From Atherix ibis (Eukaryota > Arthropoda > Insecta > Diptera > Athericidae): a stretch of 64,000 bases of DNA. Positions 38,040-49,679 of this stretch are shown piece after piece. The DNA lies in assembly GCA_958298945.1 (NCBI GenBank), contig OY282609.1:15420326-15484325 (forward strand), given 5' to 3'. The translations under genes and the position numbers were made by a program. A model generated the notes under the pieces. It did no database searches. It saw nothing but the letters and a program-made list of their open reading frames with translations, and was not told the origin of the DNA. Within the stretch, counting starts at the first letter, position 1; every line of letters starts with the position of its first letter.

Positions 38040-39065
38040 GAGACTAGACGCGGCCCAATTTTTTTGGAGCGTTATAACTTTAAACAATGTGCAATTATTG
38101 TTCGGTAGACCGAAGCTAAGCTTGGCCGTGTTAGAACCGGAAGCTCAGCACTAGAATATTGCTGCAGTGCGTCACAGAATATCTAGAGGGTATCGCGTAC
38201 AAGAATTGAACCTTTCCTAAATTGTTATGTAAAATATATTTCATAAAAATATGCATTTATGACGGTTTAAAATGCAGGTAAACAGGAACTTGAGCACAGA
38301 AATCATATGCACCGCTGGTTATTAAGCGAACAGGTTTTAGACCCACAGACAAGACCCCGATTTTCACAGTAAATTGGTACTAAGTGAGAAACTGAATCAG
38401 TTTCGTTAATAAACAAAATTGCCGCTTCTACAGAAATGAATATTCAAAGGCAGTTTTGGAATGACCTTCATATCCTCGTAGAGTTACTGTGTGGTACTTT
38501 GGCCGAAAGTGTTGTTGACCCGAAAGTATAAGTTGCCATTAGGGCAGAGGTGTCATTGGGTCGTAGTTTTTGTACACTGCTGAAAGCTCCAATGTTGACT
38601 GGTGAGCGGTTATAGAGACGCTACAGACTTTTGTCTTTTGTGAATTGGACCAATCGCATAGAGGAACATGTGGTTGCAATAGGACAGTGCTACACCATAC
38701 ACTCCTTGCGCTGCAATGTAAATCATGTGACCAGTGTATCATTGGTGAAACAGTTCCTGACCAAATTGTTTGAGGCCTTACAAAACTCTGAGATAACAGC
38801 CAAAGGTTATTGTGTAGCGCCTTCACCATAAGGCCATTGGCGACCTTTCTGATTGAATGATATCGAAAAGTGATGATGTCGATTGTCCCCTCGCTCCGCT
38901 GATTTAACGGCTCTGGACTTCAACCAGTAGAGACACTTAAATGGAAAGGTTTACTCTAATCAACCAGACGCAATTAAGCTCAACGAAATCAATGATATTA
39001 TTAGGGAAATGTATGAAAGCGTGTTGAAAAATATCATCAAAAAAGCGCACATTTTCTTTAAGGCC
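38040..39065 (+). mobile_element. Decayed Tc1/mariner-superfamily relic
   Basis: Less AT-rich than its surroundings. Near 38880-38920 the frames spell SDDVDCPL and RSADLTALDF, the equivalent of NGDVNWPxRSxDLTxLDF. They are followed by HLNGKVYSNQPDAIKLNEIN and IIREMYESVLKNIIKK (to about 39050), the C-terminal pattern of the same transposase type as the relics at 12.9, 15.9-17.4, 21.3 and 41 kb. The upstream part has no intact frame. It may be a separate lineage within that group, because the C-terminus differs. Confidence 0.6.
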
Positions 39066-40865
39066 AAATACAGACTGTTAATTATTAACCAATAATTTAT
39101 ATATATATACACAATTTATAAATTTATATAAACGATTTTACTCAACCAAATCCTTTTTTTTTCTTATTTCAGTTAAAAATTTCTTTCCATCTCCATAAGA
39201 TGAAGGGGTCCACCTTTCGATTACTCCCATAGTAACTGCACCATAATTTTTTCCAATATCTTATCATCATTTTAATTGAATTTAAGAAATAGTTTTTAAT
39301 CGCTCAGAAACTCTTGCAATATATTTAAATGAACGTACACATATGTGCTCGTAGAGGTATATTTGATGGCAAATGTTCGCTATTTTTGAATGCATTCGAT
39401 TAGAGGTAACAGAGCATGGAGTATTTGAAAATTGATGTTGAATCGCAATCTTGTTTACATAATTTTTCAAATTATATTCACTAGACCAGATCAAATACGC
39501 TCATGTGCTACTTTATACGATTATGAATTTTTCTTTTATTTACTATGTGTTCATTGATTTATCTTCGAGCGTATATGTAAAAGTTGCATAATAGCTACAC
39601 TGGCACAATGAACTTATTTTAAGAGAGTAAATAATGTTGTTTTCTTCGTACTTGTACTATTATTATTATTATTGTTATTATGACAACGTTGCTTAAATGT
39701 AACTAGCAACACACAAAAGCTAGTAGCTGTTGTAGTAGAGAGACTAACGACCTACCGTAATGTTGACGATTGTACGTAAGAAACATGAGTCAAAATTATC
39801 TGACAATAACTCGGACTATTTTGATGGATCGTACAATGATATTCTGGTGCATCGTGAATACTTTGACTTGAATAACTTTCCATTCCAATGAACATTACAG
39901 CATAAAATCGTTTTTCGTATTCACCTGTACTGATTTGCTTTCTCAAATGTACGAGTATGTCCATAGACACTTGAAGGATATTCTCAAACGTTTGTTACAA
40001 GCTGTTTGTTAAAACATTTTTCATTCAATTGCAATGCTTCCAAATCGATTGGGATTAATCATGATCTTCTCAATTTATATGGAAGATTTTCCAGATCTTA
40101 TATAATAGAAAAATTATATTTTTCTTAACTAACTAAATATTTGATTTGATGTGATGAACCAATAACTTGTATTATTGTCCAAAATGATCAATTATCGTTG
40201 TATGACCTGAAAAATCACTTCATTCAACTGAGGTAATTTTCATGTTTAATTATTTTAACAAATACCACCTGCCTTAACTATTTTATTTCTTAATTTTAAT
40301 AGATATTGAAAGATATTCAATCTTGTTTTAAAAAAGAAAAAAAATTGAACTGCTGACATATTGCATATATTCCATTAATAAATACAACTTAACCGATGAT
40401 CTCTACGATACGAGTTAGTGTGAAAGCTTTTGCACCAAAAAAACTTTCTTGTTGCAATAAATGCAATCGGATATTTTAGTATTCACTATTATGGTTATGC
40501 AATTGTCTAATATTATTGAAATACTAGACGATTGATATGACAATATTTGTAAGAAATATGGAAACTTTTGTTTGCAATATAATCTATTGCATAAAAATAA
40601 ACAAAATTTTATTGTTTCCATACAAATGTTTTTATTGTTAAAAATATTCTTAGAAAAATTGTAAAACATTCTTTTTATTATTTTAATATATTAGTTTACT
40701 AATAAAAAAAAACAATAGTAATTTTGTTTAAAATAAAAAGAAACAAAAAAGAACAAAATATATTGAAATGTATTTTATGTAAAAACTTATCGAATTTGCA
40801 CTACAATTTTAATTTGAATAATAAAATTGTTTTAGTAGTCATTATTTTTATTAGACTATGCCATT
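39066..40865. other. Intergenic, no supported gene
   Basis: AT-rich with a (ATT)n tract near 39660. ORFs at 39282-39494 (-), 39752-39970 (-), 40415-40669 (-) and 40724-40999 (+) show no domain. The last overlaps the transposase relic that follows. Confidence 0.45.
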
Positions 40866-41165
40866 ATGCGAAAAATATAAAATCTTTTAGTAGCTGCCAT
40901 GAGATCACTAACAGGACTAGATCGTTTTGTAGTAATTCTTTGCTACTTTTTCGCACATTATTTAATGGATATTGGTTTATAAATGCTCTTAAATTTTGAA
41001 ATTTTCAACGTAGACACGATTTTTTATATGGCCTTATAAGAAAAACGGTGTCAATTATACATTTTTAAATTTAACGACGTCAAATTATATGATCTTGGAG
41101 GCTAATTTATATCACCAAATCTAAAAATTACGCATCTTAGTGACTTAAAGATCGATAATAAAAAT
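40866..41165 (-). mobile_element. WPPRS-type (probable DD41D) transposase relic
   Basis: On the minus strand, from about 41125: FGDIN, a stop, PPRSYNLTS, a short internal duplication, LTPFFL, a stop, GHIKNRVYVENFKI, then IMCEKVAKNYYKTI and SHGSY (to about 40870). This follows the order GDVNWPPRSCDLTPLDFFLWGxxKxxVY...MCEKVxKNYxKRI. It shares ATATGGCCTTATAAGAAAAA-type DNA with the 16.05-kb relic. Many stops and frame changes. Confidence 0.7.
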
Positions 41166-44100
41166 AGGCGAACTTAAAATTAAGTTCAACTGCAAAATGG
41201 ATAATCCGGTACTTCCTGGTATTGAATTATAAATTATTCTTAATAAATAAATAAAAATTACTGATAATAATCGAATAAAAATAAAAAACAGACATACTCA
41301 TATCATTTGATTATCTTTGCCTAACATTAAAAGTTGGTAATATTAACAAAATTTTGTACATATTTTGAAATATCGATCTTATTATTATTATTTACGAAAG
41401 TTATAAAGTATGTACCATAGCTATTGAAAATTTCCATTGAAAATCGATTGAGCTTAATTACCCTTGATTGCATTAATTTAATGTTTCTTGAAAAGCTATT
41501 AAATTGCACTATTACAATGAATTGCACAATTTATGTATTGTAGAAAACATAGTTAACAAGCAAAAAAACCAAATTATACTATTATTATAAAATCATATAT
41601 ATTTATATCTATATACGTAAAATATATATAAATATACAATGGTACGCTGAGATATAAAATGGAGAAATTTTCAATTATGAAAATTTTAAATTAATGACTA
41701 TGCTATAAGTATTACGAAATGGATCATAATTTATTTTACTCATGATATCAAAAAAAAATGTTCAACCCAAAAAACAGTGAATTTATGGTTTTTGCTTTTT
41801 TTTATATAAGTCCCTTTTTTATATGTTTATTTTAAGTAAAGTACAAAAATTATGGAATCTTTGACATTGACTTAAAAATATAATTCAAGAAATTTCACAG
41901 TTCGTTGGCTTACAATATTAAGAACGCGACCAATTTGAATACCCTAAATGTAAGTGAAAATTAAGAAAAAGCTTCAACATTTTAAAATTTCTATAAACAA
42001 AAAATAACAAATCTGTCCAAAAAAATTATTAATATTATTTTAACGAAAACCATCAAATAGTTACAAAAACGTTTAGATTTTACCGTATAAACAGGAAGTT
42101 ATTAGATAAAAACTATTAAAATGCAATTGTCCGATTACACCACAGCAAATTACTTATTCGAAGAGTGCAAAATCGACTGATACACCGGTTCTTATGCTTC
42201 CGGTTTTAAAGCCAATGGAAATCTTTTCATTTGCCAATAAAGTATCTGTATCTGATCGTTTAATTTCTTAAGCAGGTCATATAATTTTCTCCAAAGATAC
42301 TCGTAAAAATCCCAATTATTACTAAATCAGTAGATCAATTCACTTTCTTCAACTATGCTAAATTTGTTTTTACGAAATGTGGTTTTACAAAATGAGAACC
42401 TTTAGGGGAAATATTTTATAATATACTCGTAAATGCAACTGCATATTTACAGATTTACTGAAACGAAGGAAACTTGTCTGGCTTCTATCGCTGAACGTGG
42501 GGCATTTCCCGAAAGGTAAATACATACCTCAGAAACAGCTGGCACTATACCATAGAGAAAAATATTTGTAACGGTTATGTAAAGTGTGTTAACTCCTTTG
42601 TTTATTCATTACACATGGGAAAGTAGTCTAGGTAACGCACCATATATTTTTCACCTGTTTACATGCACTTAGTTCACCTAATCAGCCACTATCTGAACAC
42701 TGTGTATCCATTCAGTACTTGTGCTTATCAACTGGTCACGACAGCTATAACTTCGTAGATACATAAATAATGACGTGCAACTAATACCTCAAGTGTTTCA
42801 ATGCTCACATAAAATGAGGAAATGAAATCCCTCAGTACAATTATGAGGAAGTTTAATCGAAATTCACATAATATGGAACTTATTCGAAATACCATCGAAA
42901 CGGACAATTACTTATTGTACAATGAAATAGTTTTATAAATTTATTAAAATATTTATTTTTCTGTAAAATAAAACTATAAGTAATATTTAAAAAAAATATA
43001 TATTTTGCAAAATTTAAATATTTTATTTGAAAGCTGATCAAATTTTTTCGCTTACAATTGGAGCTGAGGATTTATCTAGAATTTTTATGTAGGAATTGAA
43101 AAAATTCAATTTTTTAAAAGCTGGTTCTTATTGTAAATTTTATAAAATACTTAAAGTGTTGGTAAAAATTTAGAAAAACTTCAATAAAAATTAAAATTAA
43201 CAATAATTAAAAAACTATTAAAAGTAGCCTGATATTCAATATTTTTCAACTTTTTCTGGTAAAATAAATCGATTTTAATTTTTATTTCTTAAAAAATTTC
43301 CCAAAATTAACAAAAATTTCTCTCGCTTTTATTATGGCTTCCGAATTGGGAATCTCATCCTAATAATCGTTTCTGCTTATTTAACATCAAATTTTATTTT
43401 GCATCAAATATTTTGCATTTCTCTATTAATTTATCTACCATTAAAAATATTCATTTTAACACATTTCAAAATATTTTTTTTAAAAAAAATTTAATTGATT
43501 TTTTTGAATTCAAGATTTTTGGTTTTTATAAAAAATTTGAGATATTAATTTTCGTAATATTTTTTTGCTTAAAACTGAAATTAGTAAATATATTATATTT
43601 TTACATGTGATAAAAATATAAAATAAAGAAAAAACTTCTGTTTATTGACCTTTTCTCTGAATCTAATATATTATAATTTGAATAGCAAAATTATAATAAA
43701 TTTTCTAAAAATCATAAACTTAAAAGTCTTTTGCTATGAGGACATACACACTAATATCTTGTGTCCGAAGTTTTGAAATTATGGTCAAAATTTCTCTTTC
43801 TATAAAAGTAACTTTCTTGACTATTATTCGCAATAAAAACATTGAAAAAAAAAATTATAGAAATTTATCTTCAGTATTTTTTTACGATTTGGATATGTTA
43901 AAGAATTTTTTATCAAATTTCATTAATGGCTTATGAAATGGTCGATTTATGAAAATTTTCTTCTATATTTTACATTTTGTATTGTAAATTTATAGTAACA
44001 AACAATAAATCATAACTAATTCTATAAGAATTTTAAAAATGAATAAATCAATAAATAATAGGCTTGAGATTATTAAATTTTCCGTTACTATTAGTAAATA

Positions 44101-44171
44101 TTTTTTATTTATATTAATAAAAATAAAATTTCTTTTCAAAAGTAATGAGACCGATTTATTTTTTGCAACAA
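41166..44171. other. AT-rich intergenic region
   Basis: No supported gene. The stretch 42400-42800 is less AT-rich and might be regulatory, but all frames are closed. ORFs at 41327-41527 (-), 43413-43610 (+) and 43736-43936 (+) are AT-driven. Confidence 0.45.
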
Positions 44172-44772
44172 TTTTTTTTTTTTTGTATATTTCATTATTA
44201 GTTCTTGGAAGCAGTTGCCATACATCGGCAGAGGGGTGGTTTCCACTCTTTGTAGCAGTGCTGGAAGGCCTCCAATGCCTCGACTGCACTCCATTGAATG
44301 CTATTGAAAATACCAAAATGCCGTCATTTGAAGTTTTTTTTTTTATATTGGAAAACCAAAAAGAAGTCATGGGATTGAGACCAGATAAGTGGGAGGAATC
44401 CCTGTTTCCGACAAAAACTCGGTGATGGACATGAACAATCTAATGCGAAGAATCCTTTTTCTGTGCTTTTCAAGAAGTTACTCATCAGCTTCAATGTTAA
44501 TCAACGATGAGTCCTTATTCGTTCTACTCTTTTATCATGTTTTAAAATTGAAAGCTTAACTGAGCCGAGGTTTGATTTTCACTGTTTCTCTATCCTCGAA
44601 AAATGATTTTTTCCAATGAAAAACTTGAGCTCTTGATAAGAAATATTTTCCATAGGTCCGTTGCAACTTTCCGTAACTAAAACTCGCGGATCCATCAAGC
44701 TTGACACAATATTTGATGGCCCAATTTCGCTGCTGCAATTTTCGTAACTTACTCTCAAAAACACAATTTTGC
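44172..44772 (-). mobile_element. Internally deleted mariner relic
   Basis: On the minus strand, from about 44738, the N-terminal mariner pattern reads MQQRNWAIKYCVKLD, KLQRTYGKYFLSRAQVFHW and ETVKIKPRLS (compare the MEQRANIKFCVKL start at 3754). After a large internal deletion the C-terminal part appears near 44400-44220: DLVSIP, then DFFLF-type sequence and ALEAFQHCYKEWKPPL in another frame. The catalytic core is missing. Distinct from the other mariners here. Confidence 0.7.
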
Positions 44773-44879
44773 TTATAATGCTTTATAGGGTGGCGTAGCT
44801 ACCGGACGAATTAAAAAAACTTGTAGGGTATTTCTACGGGGACTAATATACTGGCTTTTTCTGCTTATACTGCTCTAAT

Positions 44880-45475
44880 AGGAGGGGGGGTGCAATATAC
44901 AACCGTCGTCAGGCAGTACTTTGTTGGGCAGGGATTGATCGACTGCTGTCGCGAAGTCATTGCCAGCCTCTCAAGTCATCCACGAGTCCAACATAAGAGC
45001 CACGGTCATCTCTAGCGCCAAGAGTCTGCCAACACACTTCTGCGTCTTCTCTCTTTCCGCTCAAAATCGAGAGCAGTATCCCACAGACATCTGGAGCGCT
45101 TCTTTCCTTCCGTATAAGTCTCGTTCCTTCTCCGTCAGGATTTTAATCGGTATCAGTCCGGTCGTATGACACCGTTGGAAATTCGGAAGCTACGCTCTAT
45201 GCGCTCCTGCAATAGACTGATACAACTCTACAAATATAGGTTGCTCTAAACAGCGCATGCGCCCAAATCGGTGCATTATTATCTCAGCTGACTTTTTACT
45301 TTCGTATAATAGGTGGTTCTGAAACTGGAGCCCCGTGTTTCAGGACACCTATTACGAGGGACTCATATACAAGCTATTTGTGTGGGAACTCTGCAGTGTT
45401 GTCAGATCGCCCTCAGCAATGCCGGTCTCAGTATTTATCCGTTACAGCTCGTTAGTGTAAATAGCCTAAACCATC
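44880..45475 (-). mobile_element. Fragment of an R1-like non-LTR retrotransposon
   Basis: A G+C-rich island in AT-rich DNA. On the minus strand, near 45285-45255, the frame reads APIWAHAL, the equivalent of the LLYGAPVWA motif at the end of the reverse-transcriptase thumb. It is followed near 45190-45080 by ASEFPTVSYD and GLIPIKILTEKERDLYGRKE, equivalent to VASAYRTVS..PPIxxLAxER in the 4.5-6.0 kb copy. Frameshifts and stops are frequent. It belongs to the same broad clade as the 4.5-kb copy but is not a close copy. Confidence 0.6.
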
Positions 45476-48400
45476 TTATTAAGTATTCGAAAAAAATCCC
45501 CATATAAATCCAAAAATAATTTTAAAATATTCTCTTAAAAATTTAATTAATGATGATATTTTTTACAAATAATTTATTATTCGTTAATCCGGATAATATT
45601 TTAATTAAGAAATGATAATTTGATTCTAAAAAAAATTATGTAAATTTTGTACACTATTTTAGTTTTGCGCAAATAAGCAATTTTGTACACTATGAAAATA
45701 TTGAAATCAGTTTTTCAAATATAAAAGTAATAGTAACTATAAAGAGAAGTTTATGTGTCAAGTATTATTAATTAATTTTTTATTAAACGTTGACATTTTA
45801 GTAGTTGAAATTTCAGGAGCAGTATTACCTCGAAAAAAATTATCAATCTTGTGGAAATAAATTTTCACAATTTGGAATATTCGTTACGTAAATTCAATAG
45901 TATTTTTTGAAAATAAATAAAAGAAGACGAATTTTAATACCAAACTAGTAGAGTATGTGTAGTATCCGCTTTATGTTTAATCCAATCTTTTATAAATAAT
46001 ATGATAAAAAAATTTTAAAAAAATATATATTCATGCAAAATAGATAAGGTTTTTTTTTGTCCAGCTTTAGTTTTGCATAAAATTAATGCAAATTTTATAT
46101 TTTGATAGCAAAAAGAAAATAAATAAATAAAATAATTTGGAAAGTAAGCTTTTCGAAATTCTAATCAAATAATCATTTCATATTTTCTCTATCAAAATGA
46201 ATAGGTATCATATATATTCATTTAAAATTTTATTTTTGTATTTTGGTTAATGTTCAAAATATTAATCTTATAAATATTGGAAATGTTCATTCTTAATTTT
46301 ATTTTCATGATGAGTTTCGAAAAAAAATATCATTTTTGCAGTTTTTACCATAAATGCGGAAAAGCTGAATTGTCCTAATTAGGTATACGAACTTGGTACA
46401 ACAGCCTATTATAAAACAATAATAATTCCGACATATTACAGCATTAATAACTGAACTCAAAAATAGAAGTAAACATAACTTTTGCATTTGAGTGACTTGG
46501 ACAGCGAATTCAAGACAAATGGACAAGCCAGAAACTTGAAGTAATCCAAGAAATGAAAATCGAGTATTCGCTGTTTGAGGCATCGTTATTGCAGAAATAT
46601 TTTCACTTCCACTTCCTTATAATAATAACAACCTGAAAAACATGACACACGACCAATCAACACTTTTCCCCGATTTGGTAATTTTCTATATGATAAAAAT
46701 ATTAACAATTTTGTTGGATAATTTTCATTATTTAAAAGTTTAGTACTTATTTGAAGACCAACATCCTTATTATGTGATTTGAATTTTTCTAAGGTCTTTG
46801 ACAAAGCTATGACAAATTCATATAAAAAAATATATTTTTTTGGATTATATTGTATTTATTTACAGCTGTTTTACCGCACATAGTTTTTTTTTAACAACTT
46901 TTAGTCATTTTAATACTGAAATGCTACTTATTTTGAGCGCTACTAATTTAAAGTGCAGTAACCTAACTCGGCATCGAGACTTTTCGTTATCACCATACTA
47001 GAGGATTTCTTACTAAGTATCTTTTTTTACTTTAATGGATCTTATCAATAATTAAGATAGAAAACAATTAACTATAATCCTTTTCTGCTTTAACATGAGA
47101 AAATATTTTATATATTGTCTGTAGGGTAAGTACACAGTTGGCTTTTATTGATCGTGCAACTTAGAACTAAAAATATTGCAAAATAATTTGACTTGAAATG
47201 ATTAAAAAAAATGATTCACAATCATAAACATATTGATAACTTATGAAATAATTACAATAAAATACCAAAAATATTATCAAATAATTATATTCACTGAAAG
47301 TAATTAAAATTTATTAGAACCAAAAGTAATAGTCAACATAATTAATTAATAAATTTTCAACTATTTAAATATCAAATTGTATATAAAAGCTATTAAATTT
47401 AAAAGTGCAGTAAAATTAAAATAGTATAATAAAATAGAAAACCTTGAAATTTTTTCTTTAAATTAAATTCAAAATTTTTTTATAAAGAAATTTTTATATA
47501 AGAAATAAGACTAAAATCGATTTTAAAAAATATATCAAAATAAAATCGCTAAAATTTTTATCAAAAATTTCTCTATTATTGGTATTTCAATTAATTGATT
47601 AATAATAATGAATAGTAATAGGTAATAAAATGATTGAAATTTTAAGAGAGAGAAAAAAATAAGATTAATTATATAAGATAAGCAATTTTAAAATGATGTG
47701 AACTGTAATAGCGGAGAAGCACTGCTATTACCCAGTCCACTCAGAGTTGGTGTGACATTAACATTAATCTAGGCAATCAATAATTACACAGCCATTATAT
47801 TTAGCTATGATATTACATAAAATACAAAAATTGAGTTATTATTATTATTATTACTATTACTATTATAAGAGAGTTTTTATAGTTTTTTTTTGTGATTTTT
47901 TTCCTTTTATTATGGACAATTTCATCACGATTCCATTTAATTCCGACCCAAATGATGAAAATATAAGCATTTATCTGTGCAACGATGACAGATATTCGAT
48001 ATAATGCGGTAATTATAATATTTTCATTCTGCAAGATCATGTTGAAAGTGGCTCATCACAAAATGCCACCAAATTGAAAATATACACGATCACCATTGAT
48101 AGTGACAAATTTCAAGATGGTATTTAGAGAGAAATAAATCTTATTTTTTTGTAAACAATATTTTAGGTTTTTTTTGGTCGAAAATTGCAATTAGAAAACA
48201 AATCGTAAAAAATTTAAATCTTTTCATCTTGAACTAGCAATTATTCTAATTAGGGGGTCCTAGAGCATTAGAGTCCTGTTAAACATGTTATTGATGTCTA
48301 AAATCGAAAATGTGTAAATTTCTCTAAAGCTTAAGATGCTAAGATAATCGTATTAGCTAACTATTGGATAGTGCAATTCATAAGCGATTTGTAATTGCAA

Positions 48401-48506
48401 TCAACTTCAAACCAGTCTGTCTATACTGAACAGGTATCGCTCAGTAGCTGCTGTGTTAATAACATAACTGATTATAGGAAGGAAATGCGAATATAAGAAA
48501 TTAGGA
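45476..48506. other. AT-rich intergenic region
   Basis: No supported gene. Minus ORFs at 46305-46583 and 46586-46804 include hydrophobic stretches but no recognisable domain. An (ATT)n-type tract lies near 47837-47865. Confidence 0.45.
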
Positions 48507-48972
48507 TCATTTATAGATACTCGCCGATGACATAACAAACGTCGGAGTAACAAAACGTGTCTTGTCCAATACACGCACACGATTTACTGTAAAAGTGAAC
48601 ATTTCACCGAAAAATAGGAAGCAAATTTTCTGTCGACACACTCTCCATTTTGCTGATATTTCAACAATTTCTCGGATTACATTAGACTCGTGGAAAATAT
48701 CTATACACATGCCTGTTGCTTATCTGTAATTCTTCTAGACCATATTACCTGTCTTATTGTTGTAATTTTGTTGTTGTTATTGTATATTGAATAATTTTTG
48801 CTAAGATCCATTAAACTAAACACTTGGAGACGTGCCATTTACCTGTATAAACCCTCTGTCCCGTCAGCTCAGGCACGAACCTCTCGACGATCTGCATCAT
48901 ATTAAATGTGTGCACTATCGACATAATTAACAGGGTAAACAATATTCTTGAAAAATTATTGAAATACCCCAT
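48507..48972 (-). CDS. Candidate two-exon gene for a 69-residue secreted protein
   Basis: Exon 1, 48972 to 48843, encodes MGYFNNFSRILFTLLIMS, a plausible signal peptide with likely cleavage after about residue 23, followed by MMQIVERFVPELTGQRVYT. Its codons are rich in G/C at third positions, unlike flanking DNA. The donor GTAAAT follows. Exon 2, 48586 to 48507, begins after TTTTACAG and in phase 1 continues VNRVRVLDKTRFVTPTFVMS to a TGA. The 256-bp intron has consensus ends. Total 69 residues, no Cys pair pattern and no dibasic sites, so not an obvious neuropeptide or defensin. An upstream in-frame ATG exists at 49062, but the later one gives a better signal peptide. I do not recognise a family. 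The frame match across the splice and the composition are the support. Confidence 0.4.
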
Positions 48973-49554
48973 TTCAACTGTACGTGTCCACCACATGCGC
49001 TTATGGATTTGTTGATGAGGGATAAATTTTATAAGAAACCCTGTTTGTGTACACATGCACATCTACGACATTTCCTTTACGTTTTCTTCGGTTATTAGAA
49101 AAATTGTTCGAATAATTCAAATTTTACACATTCAGAAAGCCAACAAAAATGGAAAGTGTTAGTAGGTTTTGCTGTATATTATCCAATCGCGCAATGTTGC
49201 ATGTACATACTTTCATGAGGCTTGAGCGTAATTTTAAAGCTTTTCCTAGTCGGTTGGCTAGACTACACAAATACTCAGCCTTACCATCTCTACACTATTA
49301 TTATTAATACTAAATATGCGGTGTTTCTCTTCATTTCAATACACTGAAATTGGTTTCGTTATAAAAGTGCATAATTCCAACATACACGAAAGTTATGGAA
49401 ATGCGAATAGTAGTAATAGGTTGGTGCGGAAGGCACGGAAAGGCGCGGTAATACTTGGCCGTACCAGAAACAGTTTGATTTGTTGTAAAAGCCCCAAACT
49501 CTTTACCAACTTGTCGAATGGTTTTTACATTTGGAAAAATCATTTCAACCAAAC
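48973..49554. other. Region upstream of cuticle-type gene 2, with overlapping unassigned ORFs
   Basis: Open frames of about 100 codons run on both strands through 49316-49645 (for example minus SNISNDFYSLVEMIFPNVKT). The minus frame has coding-like composition but overlaps the TATA box and start site of the gene at 49.6 kb. It may be a transposon remnant or chance. No domain is recognised. Confidence 0.35.
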
Positions 49555-49591
49555 TATAAAAGTCGTTAGAAATGTTCGACAAAGCATCAGT
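49555..49591 (+). promoter_or_regulatory. TATA box and initiator of cuticle-type gene 2
   Basis: TATAAAA at 49555-49561 and CATCAGTA at 49585-49592 with the initiator A at 49589, so TATA begins at -34. The start codon is at 49680, giving a 5' UTR of about 90 nt, very similar to the arrangement in gene 1. Confidence 0.7.
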
Positions 49592-49679
49592 AACTCGTTC
49601 GCCTTCCAACGAAACAAACATTTCGTTAATTTTTCATTACTTTAGTTTTAGTAAGAAAATAATTCAAAACAGTTGAGAG

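Noticed and set aside
43990..44425. Plus ORF of 128 codons
   Set aside because: It is antisense to the mariner relic, which explains the open frame and the less AT-rich end.
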